A stretch of DNA of 64,000 nt from Geothrix oryzisoli (lineage in GTDB: Bacteria > Acidobacteriota > Holophagae > Holophagales > Holophagaceae): NCBI RefSeq assembly GCF_022808865.1, contig NZ_JAKZLB010000003.1:191875-255874 (forward strand), read 5' to 3'. Positions 37,677 to 48,378 of this stretch are shown here, in pieces (within the stretch, counting starts at the first letter, position 1; the number at the start of each line of letters is the position of its first letter). The position numbers were made by a program, and so were the translations under genes. Under the pieces are notes generated by a model. It had not been told where the DNA came from and ran no database searches. It saw nothing but the letters and a program-made list of their open reading frames with translations.

Positions 37677-38648
37677 TCAATTATCAGAGGCGAGCTTCAC
37701 GCCAAAATCACTTGTTAGGGTGCGGCTCATACCTTCATTTAGGCTGAATGGAGCATTGAATCCGGTATCGGTGATATGGCACGAGCTGAATTGGGTGCTC
37801 TCACAGAATTTTTTCACACGAATAGCGCTGACCGTGAATTTCCGGTTGATGATTTTAGCGATGATATCTATCAGGGTGGCTAAGATGATACCAACCGAAT
37901 ATGGCAACCGAAAACGGATCTTGTTCCTGCGGTTCATTGATAGGGAAACCAAATTGGTTAGCTCGTTCATATTCAAATCTGGCTTGTCGGCATAATTGAA
38001 TATTTGGTGACCCGATAAAGATTCACAAAAACCTAAGAAGGCGGCCACATTACCGACATAGGCCATAGATTTCTTGTTTTGCCCATTGCCAATCATGATA
38101 AAGCGGCCTGTCGCAATCTGGTTGAGCAGATTATATACATTGCCTCGATTGGACTCTCCAAACACAACTGAAGGCCTGATGATGACTAGATTGCGGGTTT
38201 TGTCCGCAAGCAGCCAATCTTCATAGACCTGCTCTGCCTGCAATTTGCTTTTACCATAGTCGTTGAATGGATTTTTTTCACCATTCTCATCTGTATCTTG
38301 ATTTGTAAAACCATAGACAGCTACGGAGCTTGTAAAGATGATTTTCTGAATGCATAATTTTGTAGCAGCTTCGCATACATTACGAGCGCCATCGACGTTG
38401 ACTTCATAGTAAAGAGAGGTTGGACTCACGTTGTCGAGGTGTTCCGCTGCGAGATTCCAAATGACATCACAGCCTCGGAGTGCCTCGAGCAGAGCTGCCT
38501 CATTGCGCACGTCGGCCACAATGGTCAACTCCGGGTATCTTAGGCTCTTTATTTTATCGATAATACGAACATCACGCCCTGCCTCTAATAGAGTTGCTAC
38601 CAACCGTGAGCCAATAAACCCAGAACCTCCGATTACGGCTACAGTCAT
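37677..38648 (-). CDS. NAD-dependent epimerase/reductase, WbpV-like
   Basis: 323 aa extended SDR: TVAVIGGSGFIGSRLVATLL, DVIWNLAAEHLDN, TSSVAVYGFTNQDTDENG and catalytic DYGKSKLQAEQVYED. The C-terminal substrate part is closest in style to 4-keto reductases for 6-deoxy-HexNAc (UDP-QuiNAc type), but this assignment is tentative. Codons are much richer in A/T than the core genome. It follows a glycosyltransferase gene by one base on the minus strand, so both are one unit, opposite to the preceding wbpO-wbpP pair. Confidence 0.7.
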   Translation of the reverse strand: MTVAVIGGSGFIGSRLVATLLEAGRDVRIIDKIKSLRYPELTIVADVRNEAALLEALRGCDVIWNLAAEHLDNVSPTSLYYEVNVDGARNVCEAATKLCIQKIIFTSSVAVYGFTNQDTDENGEKNPFNDYGKSKLQAEQVYEDWLLADKTRNLVIIRPSVVFGESNRGNVYNLLNQIATGRFIMIGNGQNKKSMAYVGNVAAFLGFCESLSGHQIFNYADKPDLNMNELTNLVSLSMNRRNKIRFRLPYSVGIILATLIDIIAKIINRKFTVSAIRVKKFCESTQFSSCHITDTGFNAPFSLNEGMSRTLTSDFGVKLASDN

Positions 38649-38649
38649 A

Positions 38650-39762
38650 TTATTGCCCTCCAGATCTCTTGGCTATATTTCTATAGATTAACAATGTTTT
38701 CGTTAACATACACTCGAAAGTGAACTCTCGATCAAAAAGCGCTTTCCCCTTCATGCCCATCCGGCTCCGCAGGTCGGGACTCTCTATTAACGCCCTCAGG
38801 GCACTTGTCCACCCCCTTATATCGCCGCGGGCCACGAGCCATCCAGTGTTGCCATCAAGCACCGCTTCTCGAACACCACCGACATTGGAGGCTACGACAG
38901 GCAATCCGGCGCGCATGGCCTCTAGAATACTGCGAGGGAATCCTTCCCACTTGGTTGGGAGTACAAAGATTTGGCAACGCGATAAAATTTCATCTATATC
39001 GTCACGAGTGCCCCAAAATCTAACTCGATTGGAAATGCCCAATTCGGCTACCCGTGCCTTGGCCTGCTCGATTCTGCTGCCATGACCGATCAAGTCCAGC
39101 GTCCATTCAAGATCCTTCAGGCCAGCCAGGGCCTCGAATAGTAGTGAGTGATCCTTGGGTTCGTCGAACCGGGCAGTCATTACGATTTTAGGCACTATCT
39201 TGGTCGGATCTGCAATCATCGAGGCATCGATCGTCGGCATACCATTGTGTACGGTGGTCACCTTACTCGGGTCGCAAACCGAATACTTGATAGCTAACTG
39301 CCGGTCGTTCTCTGACACAGTTAGGATGTGAGTAGCGAGAGGAGCCACCAATTTTTCGGCAGTCAAATAAATTGCTTTTGAAATAGCCGGAACTCCATCG
39401 GTAAAAGCCCAGCCATGGGCTGTAAACAGCACCGGAATATCATTCATTCGTGCAGCAATACGACCGACCCACCCTGCCTTAGATGAGTGGGTGGATATGA
39501 TCTGAGGTCGAATGGCCTTGAATAGTTTATGCATTTCTATTACACACCTGATATCCCGTATCGGATCAATCTCTCTTTGCAAAGATTTCAAGGTGTGAAC
39601 ATTTATGCCACGTGTCATAAGTTGATGAGAAAACATGCCTTCATCGCCGACTACAACGTGAACCTCGTGTCCTTTGGAGTTCATATAAGTGGCCAAATCC
39701 CGAACATGGATTTGGGCACCACCAATCGGATCGGATTTCGTCACCACATAGGCGATTTTCAT
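38650..39762 (-). CDS. Glycosyltransferase family 4 protein
   Basis: 370 aa. GT4 pattern is clear: KIAYVVTKSDPIGGAQIHVR at the N-terminus, STHSSKAGWVGRIAARM, TAHGWAFTDG, TVSENDRQLAI, TVHNGMP, and a donor domain with MTARFDEPKDHSLLFEAL, LDLIGHGSR, FVLPTKWEGFPRSILEAM and GLPVVASNVGGVREAV. It resembles transferases acting with QuiNAc/FucNAc repeat units, but the donor is not determinable. Translated with the downstream reductase. Confidence 0.88.
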   Translation of the reverse strand: MKIAYVVTKSDPIGGAQIHVRDLATYMNSKGHEVHVVVGDEGMFSHQLMTRGINVHTLKSLQREIDPIRDIRCVIEMHKLFKAIRPQIISTHSSKAGWVGRIAARMNDIPVLFTAHGWAFTDGVPAISKAIYLTAEKLVAPLATHILTVSENDRQLAIKYSVCDPSKVTTVHNGMPTIDASMIADPTKIVPKIVMTARFDEPKDHSLLFEALAGLKDLEWTLDLIGHGSRIEQAKARVAELGISNRVRFWGTRDDIDEILSRCQIFVLPTKWEGFPRSILEAMRAGLPVVASNVGGVREAVLDGNTGWLVARGDIRGWTSALRALIESPDLRSRMGMKGKALFDREFTFECMLTKTLLIYRNIAKRSGGQ

Positions 39763-40097
39763 GATTACTCCCGTACACCATCCAGCCTTCCGCAGGGTAG
39801 CAGAATCAGGTCTTCCTAGCGACCTTGTTACACTAAATAGGCTATATCTATTTCAAGGTAAATGAACAAGAACGAATGAAAAAGATAATTAATTTAAAAT
39901 GGATGCTCATAATTATTTAAAAGTAAAAAACACAATTTCAGTTTTCAGGTTGTGTAATGAGTGGCTATTGAGGTGAATTTGGTTAGATTGATAAATTCAC
40001 GGTTAGCAACAGAGGTGCGAAACATACTTGTATTGACCATGCTTTTTATTGATCTGAAACATTAGAATTTATGATAAGTAGAAATTATGAGTACAAA
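39763..40097. other. A/T-rich intergenic region
   Basis: 335 bases of markedly A/T-rich sequence between the minus-strand glycosyltransferase start and the pnp terminator. No coding frame is seen. It contains the promoter candidate listed separately. It looks like the right boundary of the acquired polysaccharide block. Confidence 0.5.
39834..39862 (-). promoter_or_regulatory. Candidate promoter for the glycosyltransferase-reductase pair
   Basis: Read on the minus strand: TTTACC (39862-39857), a 17-base spacer and TATTTA (39839-39834), 72 bases before the start codon at 39762. Matches are moderate. Confidence 0.35.
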
Positions 40098-40132
40098 CCA
40101 TGAAGGGGGCCTCGCCGAGGCCCCCTTCATGG
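40098..40132 (-). terminator. Terminator of pnp
   Basis: A perfect 17-bp stem (40098-40114 with 40116-40132) around a single central base, beginning CCATGAAGGGGGCCTCG, lies 15 bases after the pnp stop. On the minus strand it is followed by TTTGT, a short T-tract. Confidence 0.75.
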
Positions 40133-40147
40133 CAAAGGCTAATAAGC

Positions 40148-42331
<2,184 letters not shown>

Positions 42332-42829
42332 GCGCGCTCCTGGGCCCTCGGGCCCACTGGGGCTCCCCTGAGCCCGGCTCTCGCGTCCGGGTCTCCTGCG
42401 ATCGCTCCATGAAACCCGTCCGCCGAATCCTGAGCCAGGAGGGGGAGGTGGGCTTCCTGCAGAGGTCGCCGCCGAAGGGGAGCAGGTGAAAATCGGCTTG
42501 GCCAGGATACCACGGGCCCACTCTGGTCGTGGACAAGGCCTCCGACCGGGTTGGAAGCGGCTTACGGAGGGCCCTGGCGGGTGGAAGGGTGGCCGGTTGG
42601 GGAATGAGGCCTATTTTGGATGAACTGGTTCGAGGCGGTAGGATGGCAAGAGAGATGGCCTCCAGCCCTGGTTGTCATGTGTTGTTTGCCAGTTCTCGGA
42701 GATGCCAACGGAATACATGCCTGCGTGTGTTTTCTGCGTAAAAATCCATAAGGGATCAACCCATCCCGAGAAATTCCGATCCAACAGCTTGAACGCCCCT
42801 GCAGCATTCCCCGTCCGACAAGGCTTTCC
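42332..42829. other. Divergent intergenic region pnp / wecA-like
   Basis: 498 bases between two divergently transcribed genes. No convincing ORF, tRNA or riboswitch is seen; short frames on both strands are not gene-like. Promoters for both sides must lie here, but I find no strong hexamer pairs. Confidence 0.4.
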
Positions 42830-43936
42830 ATGTTTCAGGCCCCCCAAATCGCGGCGCTGACGGCCCTGGTCACGGGCGGGCTGGTGCTCTTCCTGGCCCG
42901 AACCCTCGGCCCCAAGGGATGGATGGACGTGCCCTCCGGTCGCAAGTCCCATGCCCATCCCGTTCCGAGAATCGGTGGGCTGGCCCTGCTGGTCGTCCTC
43001 CTGGTCGCCAAGGCGCTGGGGGTGCTCTATCTGGGGCTCTCCGCCCTGGAGTGGTCGGTGGTCGTGGGCCTGGCCGCCCTCGGGGTGCTGGATGACCGGT
43101 TCAACCTCCGGGCCCGCTGGAAGGCCGCCGCAGGAGTGCTGGTGGCCATCCCCCTGGCGGCGGCCCACAGCCGGGAGCTCCTGCTGAGCGGGCGGAATGT
43201 GACCCTGTTCGGGCTCGACATCCCGGACCATGCCTACGTCTTCTTTCCGCTGCTGCTCCTCTGGTACTGGGGCATCCCTCAGGCCATCAACCTGATCGAT
43301 GGACTCAACGGCCTGTCCCTCGGCTTCTCCTGCCTCGTGCTGGGGGCGCTCGGCCTGAGCACCAACAGCCCGCTGGGAGCGGGCTCGGCGCCGCTCTGGG
43401 GCGCCCTGATCGCCCTGCTGCTGCTGAACTATCCCAAGGCCCGGCATTTCATGGGGGATGCGGGTTCCCTGGGCCTGGGCAGCCTGTTGGCCATCCTGGT
43501 GATGGACCGGGCCCTGCTGTTCCATCGCGGGCTGGGCTTCTGGCTCATGGCCTATCCCATCCTGGACGTGGCCACGGTCGTGGCCATCCGCCGGTATTCG
43601 GGGCGCCCCCTGGGGCAGGCGGACCGCAGCCACCTGCACCACTGGGTGCTGGAGCATGCGGGCGGCAGGGCGTGGCTGGCGGTGCCCCTCCTGCTGGGCC
43701 TGGCCGCCCTCCCCATGACCCGCGACCTGCCCTGGGTGCATGCCAAGGCGGTCTCCATGCTGGGCCTCGGCGCACTGGTCCTCCTCGCCCTCTGGGTGTT
43801 CGTGGACAAGGCGATTCTCAACCCCCTCTCCGCCTTCGTGCCGCGGAAACCCCGCCATGCGTTCCTGAACGAACCTTCCGGCACACAACCGTCGGCCTTT
43901 CTGAACCAAGGATCCGGCACCCATCCAGCGGCCTGA
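42830..43936 (+). CDS. Undecaprenyl-phosphate HexNAc-1-P transferase (WecA/MraY family)
   Basis: 368 aa, about ten membrane helices. Family landmarks: SHAHPVPRIGGLALLVV after helix 1, the Asp pair LGVLDDRFNL, NLIDGLNGLSLG, HFMGDAGSLGLG and the cytoplasmic HLHHWVLE histidine motif. It should transfer a sugar-1-phosphate from a UDP-sugar to undecaprenyl phosphate, starting repeat-unit synthesis. The last 30 residues are extra and contain an imperfect 12-residue duplication (AFLNEPSGTQPS, AFLNQGSGTHPA). The stop codon lies inside a stem that reaches the ribosome binding site of the next gene. Confidence 0.88.
   Translation: MFQAPQIAALTALVTGGLVLFLARTLGPKGWMDVPSGRKSHAHPVPRIGGLALLVVLLVAKALGVLYLGLSALEWSVVVGLAALGVLDDRFNLRARWKAAAGVLVAIPLAAAHSRELLLSGRNVTLFGLDIPDHAYVFFPLLLLWYWGIPQAINLIDGLNGLSLGFSCLVLGALGLSTNSPLGAGSAPLWGALIALLLLNYPKARHFMGDAGSLGLGSLLAILVMDRALLFHRGLGFWLMAYPILDVATVVAIRRYSGRPLGQADRSHLHHWVLEHAGGRAWLAVPLLLGLAALPMTRDLPWVHAKAVSMLGLGALVLLALWVFVDKAILNPLSAFVPRKPRHAFLNEPSGTQPSAFLNQGSGTHPAA
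43859..43930 (+). repeat. Imperfect 36-bp tandem duplication at the wecA-like 3' end
   Basis: Two adjacent 36-base units (43859-43894, 43895-43930) agree at 26 positions and encode AFLNEPSGTQPS and AFLNQGSGTHPA. The repeat keeps the frame and lies just before the stop codon. Confidence 0.7.
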
Positions 43937-43984
43937 TCGCGTGCTAGCGTAGGGGCGAGGTTCTTTCGAACCTGCGATCAGGGG
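43932..43984 (+). promoter_or_regulatory. Stem-loop linking wecA-like stop to SLBB gene ribosome binding site
   Basis: Outer 9-bp arms CCTGATCGC (43932-43940) and GCGATCAGG (43974-43982) enclose an AGGTTC-TTTC-GAACCT hairpin (43958-43973). The left arm contains the upstream TGA stop (43934-43936). The right arm covers the first bases of the AGGGG (43980-43984) that precedes ATG 43992. A ribosome finishing the upstream gene would open it, giving translational coupling. Confidence 0.55.
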
Positions 43985-43991
43985 TTTGTTT

Positions 43992-46739
43992 ATGCGTTCG
44001 AGGATGTTCCTGGGCTTGGTTTGCGTCTGCACGGCCGTTTTCGCCCAGCTCCCCCAGGGTTTGGACCTGCAGGCGCTCAAGCAGGCGGCGGCTGCGGCCG
44101 GCGTCCAGGGGATGAGCTCCCAGGGGGAGGTCACTCCATCCAAGTCGGCCGCGAGTCTGCCGGTCACCCAGGCCAACCCTGAGGAAGCCGCCCGGGAGCG
44201 GAGCGAAGACGAGAAGCTTGAGGCGGACATCAAGGCCCTGAAGGCCCGGGAGAAGGGCCCGCGCCGCTTCGCCTCGGACCTCTTCCTGGTGCGCCAGCGC
44301 GGTACGGCCGCCACCGAAGGCGGCATCGCCGAGGATTACGTGCTGGGCACCGGCGATCGGCTGAATCTCAATGTCTTCGGCAGCGCCACCTTCGACCTTC
44401 CCGTACAGGTGGATGGCCGTGGCGAGATCGTGATCCCCAAGGTGGGTACGGCCAAGGTGGGCGGCCTGACCCTCGGCAAGGCCAAGGCGGTGGTGCAGGG
44501 TCTGGTGGGCCGCAGCTTCTCGCGCTCCACGGTGGACCTGCAGGTGATCCAGCTGCGGGAGGTGCGGATCTTCGTGCTGGGTGAGGTCTACAAGCCCGGC
44601 AGCTACCTGGTGTCGAGCCTCAGCTCCCTGGTGAATGTGCTGGGCCTGGCCGGGGGGCCCACGGCCGTGGGCAGCTACCGGGACATCCGCGTCATGCGCG
44701 GTGGGAAGAAGGTGTTCAGCCTGGACCTGTATCCCCTCCGGGCCGAGGGCCTGGGGAACCCCAATGTGGCCCTGCAGAGCGGCGACACCATCTTCGTACC
44801 CCTGGCCCAGAACCAGGTGCTGCTGGAAGGGGCCTTCCAGCGGGTGGTGGGAGCCGCCGCCAGCCAGGAACAGGACGAAGGGCAGGGCCCGTTCCAGGCC
44901 ATGGATGCACAGGAAGAGTTGCGCGCCCGGCTGTTGCGGGAGAAGAAGGCCGTGGAGACCCAGCTCGGGCTTGTCAGGGCTGAAGGGCGCAAGGCCGAGG
45001 ACAAGAGGGAAACGGAGGGCAAGACGGATGTCGCGCCGGCCCCTTCGCTCGCAGAGCAGGCGGGCCTGGAGGATCGCCTCCAGGCCATCCAGTTCCAGCT
45101 GGAGGACCTGCGGTCCGCCCCGGTCTCAGATCACCGCCTCCGCCTCAACCCGGCGAACGGTCAGCCCCTGAAGGCCAAGGATGCAGCCACGCCCGATTGG
45201 TTGCGCCGGTGGACGGAGTACGGCACCGCGCCCCAGATGCAGTTCGAGATGCGCGAAGGGGAGACGGCCCAGGATGCCCTCCGCTGGGCGGGAGGTTTTG
45301 CCTCCGAAGCTGGGGCGGGCACCCTGACCCTGCGTCGGAGAGAACTGGATGGCATGATGACCGGGCGGGACATTCCGCTTGGGCAGGCGTCCGGGCTGGC
45401 CCTCCAGCGCGGTGACGTCCTGTCGTCGCTGCCCCGCCGCGAGCGGAGGGGCCCCGTCGTCGAAGTGGCCGGCTGGGTGCGCGTGCCCGGGGTCTTCGCC
45501 CGGACGGAGAACCTGCGGGTGGGGGACTTCCTGAAACGGGAGAACCAAGTGCTGCCGGATTCCTACCTGGGCCGGGGCGAGGTCGTGCACACGGGTCTCG
45601 ACGGCACCCAGCGTCTGCAGGCCTTTGATGTGGCGAAGGCCCTGGCGGGGGATCCGGCCCACAACCTGCTGCTGGAGGACCGGGATCGCATTGAGCTCTT
45701 CCGCCTGGATGAGCTGCGCCTGCCCAGGACCGTCTCGGTGGTGGGGCCCGTGGCCCGCCCTGGGACCTATGGCTTTCTGGCGGGCATGCGCGCTTCGGAC
45801 CTGATCTTCCGCGCTGGGATTCTCCAGAAGGACGCGGACGGCCTTATCGCTGAGCTGGCCCGCAGCCAGGATGGCAAGCCCAGCGAGGTGATCCGCCTGG
45901 ACCTGGTGAAGCTGTTGTCCACCGAGGCTTCCAGCCCCGTCGCCCTGCTGGACGATACCGTGAACCCCCTGATCCGGCCGGACGACCAGCTGAGTCTCTT
46001 CGCCCGTCCGGATTTCAAGATCCATCGGACGGTTCGCGTCTCGGGCCAGGTGGCGCGTCCCGGCTCCTATGCCCTGGATCAGGACCGGCCGAAGCTGTCG
46101 GACCTGGTCAAGCGGGCGGGCGGCCTGACGGCCGAAGCCATGCCCAAGGCCGGCATCTTCATCCGGCGCCTGAGCCGGGATGTGTCCCGGCAGAAGGCCG
46201 CGGCGGCGACGGGGGTCACTCAGGACCCCACGGCCCAGGGGATCAACGACATCCTGGACCGGCTCAATGAGACCAAGCGCCAGCCCCTGACGGGCCAGCT
46301 CCTGAGGAACCCGATCATGCACGGTCTGGTCGCCGGGGATCTCAACCGCCTGGTGGTGGACTTCGACCAGGCCCTCAAGGGGAATGAGACCTACGACGTG
46401 GAACTGCAGGACGGGGACGAGATACTCATTCCCAGGCGGGTGGATGCCGCCTACGTGGTGGGGGAGACGGCCAGTCCCTTCGCTTCGTTCAAGGTGGTGC
46501 CGGGCGAGAAGGTGTCCGACCTGCTCAGGCTCGCCGGCGGGACCACCCGCAATGCGGACACCTCGAACATCCGCCTGCTCAAGGCCGACGGCCGCATTCT
46601 CGACAGCTGGGTGGAGGGGAAGCTGGTCGAGCCTGGCGATACGGTCCTGGTGCCCCAGCGCTTCCGCCGCGATACCAGTTGGCAGGAGAACCTGCAGGCT
46701 CTGACGCCGCTGGCCCTGATCCTGAACGCCATCAAATAA
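43992..46739 (+). CDS. Large polysaccharide-export protein with multiple SLBB domains
   Basis: 915 aa from ATG 43992 (signal peptide MRSRMFLGLVCVCTAVFAQ; the TTG at 43986 is an alternative). A Poly_export domain near residues 115-195 (YVLGTGDRLNLNVFG, DGRGEIVIPKVG) is followed by about five SLBB beta-grasp units, e.g. VRIFVLGEVYKPGSYLVSSL, VVEVAGWVRVPGVFARTENL, VSVVGPVARPGTYGFL, VRVSGQVARPGSYAL and AYVVGETASPFASFKVV. A charged, coiled-coil-prone insertion sits around residues 295-370. It is much longer than Wza, like the long OPX proteins of acidobacteria and myxobacteria. Probably a periplasmic/outer-membrane export conduit. A terminator follows. Confidence 0.88.
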   Translation: MRSRMFLGLVCVCTAVFAQLPQGLDLQALKQAAAAAGVQGMSSQGEVTPSKSAASLPVTQANPEEAARERSEDEKLEADIKALKAREKGPRRFASDLFLVRQRGTAATEGGIAEDYVLGTGDRLNLNVFGSATFDLPVQVDGRGEIVIPKVGTAKVGGLTLGKAKAVVQGLVGRSFSRSTVDLQVIQLREVRIFVLGEVYKPGSYLVSSLSSLVNVLGLAGGPTAVGSYRDIRVMRGGKKVFSLDLYPLRAEGLGNPNVALQSGDTIFVPLAQNQVLLEGAFQRVVGAAASQEQDEGQGPFQAMDAQEELRARLLREKKAVETQLGLVRAEGRKAEDKRETEGKTDVAPAPSLAEQAGLEDRLQAIQFQLEDLRSAPVSDHRLRLNPANGQPLKAKDAATPDWLRRWTEYGTAPQMQFEMREGETAQDALRWAGGFASEAGAGTLTLRRRELDGMMTGRDIPLGQASGLALQRGDVLSSLPRRERRGPVVEVAGWVRVPGVFARTENLRVGDFLKRENQVLPDSYLGRGEVVHTGLDGTQRLQAFDVAKALAGDPAHNLLLEDRDRIELFRLDELRLPRTVSVVGPVARPGTYGFLAGMRASDLIFRAGILQKDADGLIAELARSQDGKPSEVIRLDLVKLLSTEASSPVALLDDTVNPLIRPDDQLSLFARPDFKIHRTVRVSGQVARPGSYALDQDRPKLSDLVKRAGGLTAEAMPKAGIFIRRLSRDVSRQKAAAATGVTQDPTAQGINDILDRLNETKRQPLTGQLLRNPIMHGLVAGDLNRLVVDFDQALKGNETYDVELQDGDEILIPRRVDAAYVVGETASPFASFKVVPGEKVSDLLRLAGGTTRNADTSNIRLLKADGRILDSWVEGKLVEPGDTVLVPQRFRRDTSWQENLQALTPLALILNAIK

Positions 46740-46758
46740 GGGCGCCTGGTACACTGAG

Positions 46759-46785
46759 GGGCCCCGCGACCGCGGGGCCCTTTTC
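46759..46785 (+). terminator. Intrinsic terminator after the SLBB gene
   Basis: A GC-rich stem GGGCCCCGCG (46759-46768) with CGCGGGGCCC (46771-46780) is followed by TTTTCT. It separates the polysaccharide genes from queD. Confidence 0.8.
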
Positions 46786-46798
46786 TGCCGTGAGTGCC

Positions 46799-47146
46799 AT
46801 GATCCTGCGCAAAGAATACTGGTTTGAAGCCGCCCACTTCATCTACAACCATCCCGGCAAGTGCCGGAACCTCCACGGCCACAGCTACAAGCTCTTCGTG
46901 TCCCTGGAGGGGAAGGTGAACCCCGGGACCGGCATGATCATCGACTTCGACGACCTCTCGAAGGTGGTGGTCGAGAACGTGATCTCGAAGCTGGACCACC
47001 GCTTCCTCAACGACCTCATCCCCCTGTCCACGGCCGAGAACATCTCGGTGTGGATCTGGGAGCAGCTCAAGCCCGCACTGCCCCAGCTCTGCCAGATCGA
47101 AGTCTACGAGACCACCGACAACTGCGTGATCTACCGCGGGGAATGA
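46799..47146 (+). CDS. queD: 6-carboxytetrahydropterin synthase (QueD/PTPS family)
   Basis: 115 aa from ATG 46799. Zn-binding histidines lie in FEAAHF and HGHSY, and the catalytic cysteine in GKCRNLHGHSY (the C-x3-HGH form typical of QueD). C-terminal VYETTDNCVIY carries the substrate-anchoring Glu. QueD makes 6-carboxy-5,6,7,8-tetrahydropterin for queuosine. queC and queE are not in the window. The upstream frame open to 46679 lies in non-coding and terminator sequence and is not used. The next gene starts two bases after the stop. Confidence 0.92.
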   Translation: MILRKEYWFEAAHFIYNHPGKCRNLHGHSYKLFVSLEGKVNPGTGMIIDFDDLSKVVVENVISKLDHRFLNDLIPLSTAENISVWIWEQLKPALPQLCQIEVYETTDNCVIYRGE

Positions 47147-47147
47147 C

Positions 47148-47648
47148 ATGAAACGCGCCCTCGCCCTCTCGGCCCTCGTGCTCCTCGCCGGCTGCGACGC
47201 CATCAACCCGGCCCTGCAATACCAGGAGGCGGCTCGGCAGCTGCGTTTCTCGCTGGACCGTGTGGAGCCGCAGATCGAGCTGGCCTTCCCGCTGGAGCAG
47301 TCGCGGCTGCGGCTGCGGCTGGATGTGGGCGTGGACAACCCCACGGACCAGCGCCTCCGCACGCGGCGCGTGCGTGGGGATCTGCGCCTGGCGGCCCAGG
47401 GCGGCGACCACGCCCTGGGGGCCATCGGCTTCCCCGAGGGCATGGACCTGGCGCCGAGGGGCCGCAGCACCCTGCATGCCGAGGTGGTGCTGAGCTACGC
47501 GGACCTGAAGAGCGCCTGGGGGCCCCTCACGGCCGCCGCCACCCGCCGCGAGCCCGCCACCTGGAGCCTGAACGGCGAGGCCCGCTTCGAGGTGCTGGGC
47601 ATCGAGTTCGGCGTACCCTTCCGCACGTCGAAGGCCTCCGGGCGATGA
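47148..47648 (+). CDS. LEA14-like (WHy domain) lipoprotein
   Basis: 166 aa. Signal peptide with lipobox VLLAGC (Cys16). The mature part matches the LEA type 2/WHy beta-sandwich: LRLRLDVGVDNPTDQRL (the conserved N-P-T turn), then GFPEGMDLAPRGRSTLHAEV and FEVLGIEFGVPFR. Such small lipoproteins are linked to stress or membrane stability; no exact role is known. Starts two bases after queD. Confidence 0.75.
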   Translation: MKRALALSALVLLAGCDAINPALQYQEAARQLRFSLDRVEPQIELAFPLEQSRLRLRLDVGVDNPTDQRLRTRRVRGDLRLAAQGGDHALGAIGFPEGMDLAPRGRSTLHAEVVLSYADLKSAWGPLTAAATRREPATWSLNGEARFEVLGIEFGVPFRTSKASGR

Positions 47649-47661
47649 GCTTCGGGGCCGC

Positions 47662-48342
47662 ATGATCCGCGCCGTCGTCTTCGATCTCTGGAACACGCTG
47701 GTCTTCAGCCCGGCGGGCAGCCCATTCCAGCGGTTGAAGGGCCTGCTGCGGCCGGAGCAGGAGCACCTGCACGCGGCGCTCATGCGGGATGGCATGATCC
47801 GGCCCTATGCGTCGGTGGAGGCCTTCCTGGAGGCCTGGCGGGAGCCGGCGAGGCTCGATCCGGAGCAGATGGAGGCCATGGCCCAGGCTTTCCGCGAAGC
47901 GGGCGAGCAGGCGGAGTGCTTTGCCGGCGCGCCCGAGGCGGTGGCCGCGGTGCGCGACCTGGCCCGGGTGGCACTGTTGTCGAACACCCAGAGCTTCGGC
48001 CTGGAGCTGCTCGACCGCCTGGGCATCTCCGAGCGCATCCGGTTGCAGCACCGCAGTGCCGACCTGGGTGCCCTCAAGCCCGAGGCCGCGGCCTACGAGG
48101 CGGTACAGCGACGGCTGGGCCTCTTCCCCGGCAACCTCGCCATGGTGGGCGACAGCTGGACGGATGACGTGCAAGGCGCGCTGGCCGTGGGCTGGACCGC
48201 GATCTGGGTGAACCGCGACGCCAAGCCGAGGCCCGAGCACGACCCGGATGCTTCCCTCTACGAGGTGCGCAGCCTGGACCGCGTGCCCGAGCTCATCGAG
48301 AACCTTCAGCTGGGCATGCGCTGTCCCACCTGCCTGGGGTGA
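47662..48342 (+). CDS. HAD-superfamily hydrolase
   Basis: 226 aa. Motif I is VVFDLWNTLVF, with Asp nucleophile but Trp at the +2 position normally held by the second Asp. Motif II is in VALLSNTQS, the conserved Lys of motif III lies in LGALKPEAAAYEAV, and motif IV is MVGDSWTDDVQGALAVGW. A helical cap occupies residues about 20-90. A small-molecule phosphatase or dehalogenase-like role is possible, but the altered motif I makes the chemistry uncertain. 13 bases after the LEA gene. Confidence 0.82.
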   Translation: MIRAVVFDLWNTLVFSPAGSPFQRLKGLLRPEQEHLHAALMRDGMIRPYASVEAFLEAWREPARLDPEQMEAMAQAFREAGEQAECFAGAPEAVAAVRDLARVALLSNTQSFGLELLDRLGISERIRLQHRSADLGALKPEAAAYEAVQRRLGLFPGNLAMVGDSWTDDVQGALAVGWTAIWVNRDAKPRPEHDPDASLYEVRSLDRVPELIENLQLGMRCPTCLG

Positions 48343-48378
48343 ACCCGCTCCGGTGCAGTGCGGGCTTCATGCGGGGCG

